DNA of 8,822 nucleotides from contig CAZFBR010000146.1 in the NCBI GenBank assembly GCA_964517215.1, positions 1 through 8,822 of the forward strand, given 5' to 3'. Positions within the stretch are counted from its first letter, which is position 1, and every line of letters starts with the position of its first letter. Origin of the DNA: CAZFBR01 sp035353495 [NCBI: uncultured bacterium]. GTDB taxonomy: Bacteria; DAOPZR01. The position numbers were made by a program, and so were the translations under genes. This document shows positions 1-5,221 of this stretch, piece after piece. The notes under the pieces are model-generated. The model was given only the letters and a program-made list of their open reading frames with translations. It did not search any database and had not been told where the DNA came from.

Positions 1-2
1 AG

Positions 3-539
3 GCCGGGCTGTTCCGCGATGGGATGGCGGCGGTGATGGTGGGGGACGGCTTCTGGGGCGGCGGCAAATACGGGTACATCAATACAGCCGGCCGGTTTGT
101 CATCAATCCGCAGTTCGAGGAAGTGCAGCCCTTCAGCGACGGGCTGGCCCGGGTGTATGACGGCAGCAGTTACCAGTACTTCGGGACGGACGGCAAGCCC
201 GCCTTTGCGGAACGGTTTGCGCAGGGTCGTGATTTTCACGAGGGCCTGGCCCGGGTGGAGCGCGACCAGCAATGGGGGTATATCGGCAAGGACGGCAAGT
301 ATGTGATCCATGCGCAATTCGGGCAGGCTGGCGATTTCAGCGAGGGATTGGCCCGCTTCCGCCCGACGGACCGCCCGGGTGCCGGGTGGGGCTATATCAA
401 CCGTTCGGGGACGATTGTCATTGACCCGGTGTACAGTGAAGTCGGTGATTTTCACGGCGGGCGCGCCCTGGTGCGCATCGAGCAGCGCTGGGTGCTGATT
501 GATCCCGCCGGCAAAATCATCAACCTGCTGCCGCGCTGA
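3..539 (+). CDS. WG-repeat protein, C-terminal part (5' partial)
   Basis: The frame is open to the left edge, so this is the C-terminal 178 residues of a longer protein; the ATG at 24 lies inside a repeat region and is unlikely to be the true start. It consists of about 30-residue WG repeats (KWG/WG family) at visible residues roughly 22-51, 56-85, 90-119 and 128-157, with a shortened last unit at 162-178. The recurring pattern is aromatic-Gly-Tyr-Ile, then a Gly turn, then Val-Ile-x-x-x-Phe, ending in a Phe-x-x-Gly-Leu-Ala-Arg-Val segment. Units 1, 3 and 4 are canonical; unit 2 has Gln-Tyr-Phe in place of Trp-Gly-Tyr-Ile. Such repeats are predicted to form beta-rich solenoid-like structures, and their functions are mostly unknown. 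The visible part has no membrane segment or enzymatic motif. The next gene's promoter starts 8 bp after the stop, so the two are probably transcribed separately. The family call is confident; the function is unknown. Confidence 0.85.
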   Translation, partial: AGLFRDGMAAVMVGDGFWGGGKYGYINTAGRFVINPQFEEVQPFSDGLARVYDGSSYQYFGTDGKPAFAERFAQGRDFHEGLARVERDQQWGYIGKDGKYVIHAQFGQAGDFSEGLARFRPTDRPGAGWGYINRSGTIVIDPVYSEVGDFHGGRALVRIEQRWVLIDPAGKIINLLPR

Positions 540-546
540 CCCGCAG

Positions 547-575
547 TTGACCCTGTCGGGCGGATGAGTTACCAT
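547..575 (+). promoter_or_regulatory. Sigma70-like promoter for the beta-barrel gene
   Basis: A -35 box TTGACC (547-552) is followed after exactly 17 bp by a -10 box TACCAT (570-575). The predicted transcription start is near 582, giving a leader of about 30 nt that carries the Shine-Dalgarno sequence. The -35 matches the consensus at five of six positions and the -10 at four of six. The prediction rests on sequence only. Confidence 0.55.
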
Positions 576-578
576 ACG

Positions 579-593
579 GCCGTTGGCAACGGC
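579..593 (+). promoter_or_regulatory. Perfect 15-bp inverted repeat near the transcription start (candidate operator or 5' hairpin)
   Basis: GCCGTTGGCAACGGC is a perfect palindrome with 7-bp arms around a central G at 586. It covers the predicted transcription start (about 582), where a repressor would block initiation. As RNA it could instead fold as a small hairpin with a GGC loop just before the ribosome binding site at 601-607. A near copy (12 of 13 core bases) lies upstream of the mutase gene at 1864-1876. Confidence 0.4.
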
Positions 594-613
594 TGATGCC
601 GAGGAGGAAACAC

Positions 614-1405
614 ATGAAGAACATGGTCTTGGCAGCATTAATGGTGGCGGTGCTGGCGCTGCCGGCGGCGGCGGGAACGGTGGGCGGGCCCGCGATTGAC
701 GGCGGCACGCTGGAAGTCGGTTATGACATGGCGTACATGGACCGGCATTACGATTTTACCGGCAATAGCAACGGGGTATCGAATCTGGGCTATGACAACG
801 CGTCGTTGCGCCGGCTGAGTCATCTGGGCGTCATCAGCTACGGACTGACGGACATGATTGAAGCGAAGGTGACGCTGGGTGCGGACAAGCTCAATGCGCT
901 GGAGGATGAAACGCAGACCGCGATTGACTTTTCCTCCAATCGCACGCACATCGCTGATCGTCCGTCATTCATGTGGGGCGGCGGCCTCAAACTGACGGTG
1001 CCGTCGGTCTTTGCCAATGTCGATATCACCCTGGCGGGCCAGTATCAGCAGGTTAAATTCAAGAATGCTGATTTCAGTGACGCGGCCAATGACAATCCCG
1101 ATTATTTTGACGGCGACGTGAAGTCCTGTTCGTGGCAGGCCGACCTGCTGTTTTCCATGGAATATGAGCAGTTCACGCCGTACCTCGGGCTGCAGTATTC
1201 CGACGACAAGATCGACGTTGAGTACCGGTCGAAGAATAATGCGCAGTTCGGCCCCAGTTTCACCTCGGAGTATGAGGCCTCCCACAACTGGGGCGTGGTG
1301 GTGGGTTCGGAAATTGATTTCACTGGTGTGATCGGTGCGTATGTTGAGGGCCGGTTTGTTGATGAAGGCGCAGCGTTTTCGGCGGGTCTTACCTATCGCT
1401 TCTGA
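614..1405 (+). CDS. Outer-membrane beta-barrel protein
   Basis: A 263-residue protein with a clear Sec signal peptide: positive Met-Lys start, a hydrophobic core at residues 4-17 and a likely cleavage site after Ala-Ala-Ala (18-20). The mature part shows alternating polar/hydrophobic segments typical of amphipathic beta strands (about 32-42, 72-90, 120-149, 174-206, 224-263). It ends in a strand finishing Thr-Tyr-Arg-Phe; a C-terminal Phe is the usual barrel-assembly signal of outer-membrane proteins. The size suggests a barrel of about 10-12 strands. There is one cysteine (172) and no OmpA-type peptidoglycan domain. The start at 614 is chosen because GAGGAGG (601-607) lies 6 nt before it and the signal peptide then begins normally; the in-frame ATG at 596 lies upstream of that site. 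The gene has its own promoter and terminator and appears monocistronic. Substrate and family are not recognised; a porin-like or structural role is possible. Confidence 0.85.
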   Translation: MKNMVLAALMVAVLALPAAAGTVGGPAIDGGTLEVGYDMAYMDRHYDFTGNSNGVSNLGYDNASLRRLSHLGVISYGLTDMIEAKVTLGADKLNALEDETQTAIDFSSNRTHIADRPSFMWGGGLKLTVPSVFANVDITLAGQYQQVKFKNADFSDAANDNPDYFDGDVKSCSWQADLLFSMEYEQFTPYLGLQYSDDKIDVEYRSKNNAQFGPSFTSEYEASHNWGVVVGSEIDFTGVIGAYVEGRFVDEGAAFSAGLTYRF

Positions 1406-1424
1406 AGCGGAAACACGCAGTTCC

Positions 1425-1453
1425 CGGCCGGTTCCCACCGGCCGTTTTTTTTT
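1425..1453 (+). terminator. Rho-independent terminator after the beta-barrel gene
   Basis: A perfect 8-bp stem CGGCCGGT (1425-1432) / ACCGGCCG (1437-1444) with a TCCC loop is followed directly by nine T residues (1445-1453). It lies 20 bp after the stop codon and is a textbook intrinsic terminator. Confidence 0.93.
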
Positions 1454-1469
1454 GCCGTGCCGAAATGAT

Positions 1470-1550
1470 ACCGGCAACGACCGGTGATGCCCTGCGCCGG
1501 TCCGGCATCGGCGGCCGCGCGCAGGGAAAACGCCACCGGTTGCCGGGTGG
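1470..1550. repeat. Cluster of GC-rich inverted repeats in the intergenic region
   Basis: This non-coding stretch holds several inverted repeats: ACCGG (1470-1474) / CCGGT (1481-1485); a perfect 8-bp pair CCCTGCGC (1490-1497) / GCGCAGGG (1519-1526) enclosing 21 nt; GCCGG/CCGGC (1496-1500 and 1502-1506), which competes with that pair; and CCACC (1533-1537) / GGTGG (1546-1550). None is followed by a T run, so these are not obvious terminators. They could belong to a small RNA, an extragenic repeat or merely GC-rich sequence. I found no credible protein gene here. Confidence 0.4.
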
Positions 1551-1583
1551 GAACAACCGCGCCGATCGGACCGGGTCAGGCAG

Positions 1584-1612
1584 TTGACAACCGCGCATGC
1601 GGTATGTTTTAT
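1584..1612 (+). promoter_or_regulatory. Sigma70-like promoter for the ferredoxin gene
   Basis: A perfect -35 box TTGACA (1584-1589) is followed after 17 bp by TTTTAT (1607-1612), which matches the -10 consensus at four of six positions. The spacer carries an inverted repeat ACCGC (1590-1594) / GCGGT (1599-1603) starting immediately after the -35, where a regulator could sit. The predicted start near 1619 would give a leader of about 57 nt. Confidence 0.5.
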
Positions 1613-1641
1613 CCCCTGTAAGCATGACCGAATGCAAGAAA

Positions 1642-1657
1642 ACCGCGCCTGCGCGGT
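1642..1657 (+). repeat. Leader inverted repeat just before the ferredoxin ribosome binding site
   Basis: ACCGCGC (1642-1648) and GCGCGGT (1651-1657) are perfect 7-base complements separated by CT, forming a compact hairpin in the predicted mRNA leader. It ends 4 nt before the AAGGAG ribosome binding site (1662-1667), so it could affect translation or mRNA stability. Its outer bases (ACCGC...GCGGT) repeat those of the inverted repeat in the promoter spacer. Confidence 0.4.
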
Positions 1658-1675
1658 GGCAAAGGAGATGGGGCA

Positions 1676-1861
1676 ATGGAATTGGAAGTGAATGCGGACA
1701 CCTGTATCGGGTGCGGACTGTGCGTCTCGATTGCGCCTGAAGTGTTCGAGGTCAGCAACAACAAGGCGGTGGTGCAGGAACTCCCGGTGGCCTCGGAAAA
1801 CGAGGATGCCGCGCGCGAAGCGGTTGAGGCCTGCCCGGTCAGCGCCATCAAAACACTCTGA
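1676..1861 (+). CDS. Small [4Fe-4S] ferredoxin
   Basis: A 61-residue soluble electron carrier of the single-cluster bacterial ferredoxin type. The cluster ligands are visible as Cys10, Cys13 and Cys16 in a C-x2-C-x2-C motif (CIGCGLC) plus Cys53 followed by Pro (CPV). These are the only four cysteines, so there is one [4Fe-4S] cluster and no second cluster or extra disulfide. The family is usually about 58-65 residues, so it is full length. It is acidic, as expected for a protein that docks to redox partners. The start is supported by AAGGAG (1662-1667) 8 nt upstream. It has its own predicted promoter, and the mutase gene follows 65 bp later without a terminator. Its redox partner is not encoded in the window. 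The function as a low-potential carrier is known for the family; the pathway here is unknown. Confidence 0.95.
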   Translation: MELEVNADTCIGCGLCVSIAPEVFEVSNNKAVVQELPVASENEDAAREAVEACPVSAIKTL

Positions 1862-1863
1862 AG

Positions 1864-1876
1864 CGGTTGGCAACGG
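1864..1876 (+). promoter_or_regulatory. Near-copy of the palindromic box, upstream of the mutase gene
   Basis: CGGTTGGCAACGG differs at one base from CCGTTGGCAACGG at 580-592. Its inner nine bases (GTTG-G-CAAC, 1866-1874) are a perfect palindrome. It begins 3 nt after the ferredoxin stop codon. It may be a binding site or small RNA hairpin shared by the two loci. No good promoter was seen in this 65-bp gap. Confidence 0.3.
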
Positions 1877-1926
1877 TCAACCATGACGCCGCCGGCGGCA
1901 ACGCGGGCTGAAATGAGGAGGGGGTA

Positions 1927-3252
1927 ATGTCCATATTCAAGGCATATGATGTGCGCGGCACGGTGCCCGACCAGCTGAACCCCGATGTGGCGTATCGTTT
2001 CGGGATTGCGGCGGCGAAGTATTTTCAGCAACCGGAGATTGTGGTCGGGCGCGATATGCGCCTGTCAGGCGACGAGATCTTTCAGGCGCTGGCCCGCGGC
2101 ATCCGCCATTGCGGCAGCGATGTGATTGACGTTGGCGTGGTCGATTCGCCGCACATTTATTACGTGGTTGGCACGCATGGGTACCGGGCGGGGATCATGA
2201 TCACGGCCTCGCACAATCCGCCGCATTACAACGGCTTCAAGCTGTGTCGCGACCGGGCGATCCCCATCAGCTATGATACCGGACTCAATAAAATCGAGGA
2301 AATCTACAACGCCAATCCGCGCGGTGCGGCGGACCCCAATGGCACGATCAAAACACGCGACTGTTATGCCGAGTATATCGCCTATTTGCAGAAAACGGTG
2401 ACGGCGCCGCTGGCGCCGCTGAAACTGGTCATCGATGCGGGAAACGGCATGGCGGGAAAATTCATCGGCGACCTGCTCAAACCGCATGCGGTCACGGCGA
2501 CGGTGCTGTATCCCGAACTGGACGGCAATTTTCCGCACCACGAAGCCAATCCGCTGAAACCGGAAAATGTGCGTGAGTTGTGTGCGCGGGTAAAAGCGGA
2601 GGGGGCGGATCTGGGGATCGCGTTTGACGGTGATGCCGACCGGGTGGCATTCATCGACAATCACGGCGAGATGATCTCCTGCGATATGATCACCATTCTG
2701 ATTGCGCAGGCCTACCTGCGTGAACAGCGGGGCGCCACGATTCTCTACGATTTGCGCTCCTCCTGGGCGGTGAAGGAGGAGGTGGAGCAGGCGGGCGGCA
2801 CGGCGGTGATGAGCCGGGTCGGGCACTCGTACATCAAGCAGCAGCTGCGCGACATGGATGCGGTTTTTGCCGGGGAGCTGTCCGGCCATTACTATTTCCG
2901 CGACAATTTCTATTGCGACAGCGGTTTCATGGCCATGTTCAAGGTGCTGCAGCTGCTGTCGACGGATCGCCGTCCGGTGGCGGAAATTCTGGCGCCGATG
3001 CGGCGCTATTTCGCTTCGGGCGAGATCAATTCGCGGGTGAATGACCCGGCCGGGGTGCTCGCCGCGCTGGAAAAGAAGTATGCCGCGCTGAAGCAGTTTT
3101 CGCTCGACGGGCTTTCCATCGAAGCGGCGGACTGGTGGTGCAATGTGCGCAGTTCGAACACGGAACCGGTGGTCCGCCTCAATCTGGAGGCCAGAAGCAA
3201 GGTGCTGATGGAACGCATGCGCGATGAGGTGCTGGGGGTGATTCGCGGCTGA
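1927..3252 (+). CDS. Phosphomannomutase/phosphoglucomutase
   Basis: A 441-residue cytoplasmic enzyme of the alpha-D-phosphohexomutase superfamily, interconverting hexose-6-phosphate and hexose-1-phosphate. All four functional loops are intact: catalytic phosphoserine Ser95 in TASHNP (93-98), the Mg-binding loop DGDADR (234-239), the sugar-binding loop GELSGHYYF (316-324) and the phosphate-binding loop RSSNTEPVVRL (408-418). Length and loop spacing match bacterial ManB/AlgC-type bifunctional PMM/PGM enzymes rather than phosphoglucosamine mutases, whose catalytic and sugar loops differ. Whether mannose or glucose is the main substrate cannot be read from sequence. The start is backed by a strong purine-rich site (GAGGAGGGG, 1915-1923). 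It lies 65 bp after the ferredoxin, probably co-transcribed, and ends in a strong terminator. The product could feed GDP-mannose or UDP/ADP-glucose synthesis for the glycosyltransferases downstream (inference). Confidence 0.95.
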   Translation: MSIFKAYDVRGTVPDQLNPDVAYRFGIAAAKYFQQPEIVVGRDMRLSGDEIFQALARGIRHCGSDVIDVGVVDSPHIYYVVGTHGYRAGIMITASHNPPHYNGFKLCRDRAIPISYDTGLNKIEEIYNANPRGAADPNGTIKTRDCYAEYIAYLQKTVTAPLAPLKLVIDAGNGMAGKFIGDLLKPHAVTATVLYPELDGNFPHHEANPLKPENVRELCARVKAEGADLGIAFDGDADRVAFIDNHGEMISCDMITILIAQAYLREQRGATILYDLRSSWAVKEEVEQAGGTAVMSRVGHSYIKQQLRDMDAVFAGELSGHYYFRDNFYCDSGFMAMFKVLQLLSTDRRPVAEILAPMRRYFASGEINSRVNDPAGVLAALEKKYAALKQFSLDGLSIEAADWWCNVRSSNTEPVVRLNLEARSKVLMERMRDEVLGVIRG

Positions 3253-3265
3253 CGGCTGCTTCCCG

Positions 3266-3300
3266 CGCCCGTCCCGGATTGACCGGGGCGGGCGTTTTTT
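3266..3300 (+). terminator. Rho-independent terminator after the mutase gene
   Basis: A 12-bp stem, CGCCCGTCCCGG (3266-3277) against CCGGGGCGGGCG (3283-3294) with one G-U pair and an ATTGA loop, is followed by six T residues (3295-3300). It lies 13 bp after the stop codon and separates the ferredoxin-mutase unit from the glycan cluster. Confidence 0.93.
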
Positions 3301-3313
3301 ATCGGCATAACCG

Positions 3314-3342
3314 TTGACAGCGGCGGGGAATAGTGTTACGCT
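3314..3342 (+). promoter_or_regulatory. Sigma70-like promoter for the sugar kinase/glycosyltransferase cluster
   Basis: A perfect -35 TTGACA (3314-3319) is followed after 17 bp by TACGCT (3337-3342), a weaker -10 with three of six consensus bases. It begins 13 bp after the preceding terminator, where a new transcript should start. The predicted start (about 3349-3350) abuts the kinase ATG at 3351, suggesting a leaderless or nearly leaderless mRNA. Confidence 0.5.
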
Positions 3343-3350
3343 GGCCGGCG

Positions 3351-4283
3351 ATGAACAAGCGTAACCGGCAACCGATCCGATGTCGCGCCGCCGTCGGTGT
3401 TGATCTGGGCGGCACCAATCTCCCCGCTGCCCTGGTGGACGAAAACGGCCGTATTCTGGCGCGCCGGCATTGCCCGACCCCGGGCGGCGGAGTGGCCATT
3501 GCCGCGGCCATGGCGGAACTGGTCAATGACCTGGTGGCGCTGTCGCCGTCCCCGGTTGTCGGCATCGGGCTGGGGACGCCGGGCACGCTGGGGCGCGACG
3601 GCCGCATCGCCGGCGGTTGTTTCAATCTGCCGGGCTGGAACGGGTTTCCCGTCCGGGCGGCGCTCAAGCGCCTGACCGGACTGCCGCTCGCCGGCGACAA
3701 TGACGTCAATGTCGCCACGCTCGGTGAATGGCAATTCGGCGGCGGCCGCGGCATGAGCGACCTGGTCATGCTGACCCTGGGCACCGGGGTCGGCGGCGGG
3801 GTTATCGTCAACCATACCCTGCTGCGCGGCGCCTCGGGCAGCGGAGCGGAACTCGGTCATCTGACCATTGAGCGGGGCGGCCGGCGCTGTACCTGCGGCG
3901 GGCGCGGGTGCGTTGAGGCGTATCTGTCCGCGGCGGGAATTGTCCGGACCTGGCGCGAACAGGGCGGCCGCGGTGCGGCCACTCCCAAGGATGTTTTTGC
4001 GCGCGCCCGGCGCGGCGAGCGCGCGGCACAACGGACGGTTGCGCTGGCGGCTGCACAACTGGGATTCCTGCTGGGCAATCTGATTACGATATTCAATCCG
4101 GCGGGGATTTTTATCGGGGGCGGAATCGCGGGCGCGGCCCGGCAATTCCTGCCGGCTGCCCGGCGGGCGGCGCAGGCGCAGGCCTGGTGCGCGTCCTGGC
4201 CGGCGGTGCGAATCGCCCCGGCGGGTCCGGATGCCGGACTCACGGGCGCGGCGGCGCTGGCGTTTCAGGCGGCGGCGCGATGA
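3351..4283 (+). CDS. ROK-family sugar kinase (glucokinase-like)
   Basis: A 310-residue ATP-dependent hexose kinase of the ROK family. Visible motifs: the N-terminal phosphate loop VGVDLGGTN (15-23), the catalytic segment DNDVNVATLGE (116-126) with Asp118 as the expected general base, the second ATP loop LGTGVGGG (143-150), the ExGH sugar/zinc motif (Glu167, His170), the zinc motif CxCGxxGC (Cys180, Cys182, Cys187) followed by Glu189, and the adenosine-binding region FNPAGIFIGGG (248-258). There is no N-terminal helix-turn-helix, so it is a kinase, not a NagC/Mlc-type repressor. Glucose is the commonest substrate, but other hexoses are possible. Asp116 replaces the more usual Glu of the END motif. 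An in-frame GTG at 3333 would add six residues, but it lies inside the predicted promoter. I prefer the ATG although it has no ribosome binding site. The stop overlaps the next start (ATGA), so the two genes are translationally coupled. Confidence 0.92.
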   Translation: MNKRNRQPIRCRAAVGVDLGGTNLPAALVDENGRILARRHCPTPGGGVAIAAAMAELVNDLVALSPSPVVGIGLGTPGTLGRDGRIAGGCFNLPGWNGFPVRAALKRLTGLPLAGDNDVNVATLGEWQFGGGRGMSDLVMLTLGTGVGGGVIVNHTLLRGASGSGAELGHLTIERGGRRCTCGGRGCVEAYLSAAGIVRTWREQGGRGAATPKDVFARARRGERAAQRTVALAAAQLGFLLGNLITIFNPAGIFIGGGIAGAARQFLPAARRAAQAQAWCASWPAVRIAPAGPDAGLTGAAALAFQAAAR

Positions 4284-5206
4284 AAAAGATTTCCGTGGTT
4301 ATTCCGGTGCACAATGAAGAGGAGAATATCGCGCCACTGACGGCGGAACTGACGGCGGTGCTGGCGGCGCTGGCGGTCCCGGCGGAGATTATTTTCGTTG
4401 ACGACGGTTCCACCGACGGCACTGCGGCGGCGGTGCGGACGCAGGCGGGCGCGACGCTGGTGCGCCTGCGGGCACGGCGGGGTAAAAGCGCAGGGTACCG
4501 GGCGGGGTTCGCCGCCGCCACGGGTGATGTTATTGTCACCATGGACGGCGACCTGCAGGATGATCCGCGCGATCTCCCCGCGCTGCTGGCGGCGCTTGAA
4601 TCCGGCGCCGACCTGGTCAATGGGGCCAAGACGGGCGCGCATGATGCGGGCAAGCCGCTGACGTCGCGGCTGTTCAACTGGACCGTGCGCCTGACCACGG
4701 GTCTGCGGCTGCGCGATCTGAACTGCCCGTTCAAGGTCTACCGGGCGGAATTGGCGAAAACCCTGGAGCTGCACGGCGAATTGTTCCGGTTCATTCCGCT
4801 TCTGGCCCAACTGCGCGGCTTTCGCGTGGCGGAGGTGCCGGTGGCCAACCGGCCTCGCCGGTTTGGCCGCTCTAAGTTCGGGCCGGGCAAACTGCTGCAC
4901 GGGCTGTTTGATCTGGCCACGGTGCTGTTTCTCTACCAGTATAATTTCCGGCCGCTGCACCTGTTCGGCAGCACGGGCCTGATACTGGGGACCACCGGTT
5001 TTGCCATTAACCTCGGCCTGACCCTGCGTTATCTGTGCAACGGCACCATCGGCGACCACAAGCCGCTGCTGATGGGCGGCATTCTCCTGATCATTGTCGG
5101 GGTGCAGCTGATTTCGACCGGCCTGCTGGGCGAACTGATTGCGCGCGGCCAGGCGTCGCAGCGCGATGCTGAAGTGGTCGAGGAAATCCGGCGCGGACTG
5201 CGCTGA
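4280..5206 (+). CDS. GT2 polyprenyl-phosphate glycosyltransferase (DPM1/GtrB-like)
   Basis: A 308-residue membrane-anchored family 2 glycosyltransferase. The GT-A domain begins with the nucleotide-binding strand ISVVIPVHNEEENI (4-17), then DDGSTD (41-46), the metal-binding DxD in MDGDLQDDP (88-96), and the basic motif RPRRFGRSKF (191-200) typical of the polyprenyl-phosphate subgroup. Two C-terminal membrane helices follow (about 226-250 and 262-286), ending in a short charged tail. Family members transfer a sugar, often glucose or mannose, from a nucleotide donor to undecaprenyl or dolichyl phosphate on the cytoplasmic face. The ATG at 4280 overlaps the kinase stop and starts exactly at the conserved first strand; the open frame reaches upstream to 4187 only inside the kinase gene. 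The GT39-like gene 15 bp downstream is a plausible user of its product. The sugar is not determined. Confidence 0.93.
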   Translation: MKKISVVIPVHNEEENIAPLTAELTAVLAALAVPAEIIFVDDGSTDGTAAAVRTQAGATLVRLRARRGKSAGYRAGFAAATGDVIVTMDGDLQDDPRDLPALLAALESGADLVNGAKTGAHDAGKPLTSRLFNWTVRLTTGLRLRDLNCPFKVYRAELAKTLELHGELFRFIPLLAQLRGFRVAEVPVANRPRRFGRSKFGPGKLLHGLFDLATVLFLYQYNFRPLHLFGSTGLILGTTGFAINLGLTLRYLCNGTIGDHKPLLMGGILLIIVGVQLISTGLLGELIARGQASQRDAEVVEEIRRGLR

Positions 5207-5221
5207 CGGGGAGCGGGAACG

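Noticed and set aside
596-613. Alternative upstream ATG start for the beta-barrel gene
   Set aside because: It lies before the clear ribosome binding site at 601-607 and would put extra basic residues ahead of a standard signal peptide.
965-1873. 302-residue open frame on the minus strand
   Set aside because: It crosses a barrel gene, a strong terminator, a promoter and the ferredoxin gene, and has no recognisable motifs.
1888-1899. Perfect 12-bp palindrome GCCGCCGGCGGC before the mutase gene
   Set aside because: It is low-complexity GC sequence without a T run, and similar GCC/GGC strings are frequent throughout the window.
4187-4279. Upstream GTG start for the GT2 gene
   Set aside because: The added 31 Gly/Arg-rich residues lie inside the kinase gene; the conserved GT2 N-terminus begins exactly at ATG 4280.
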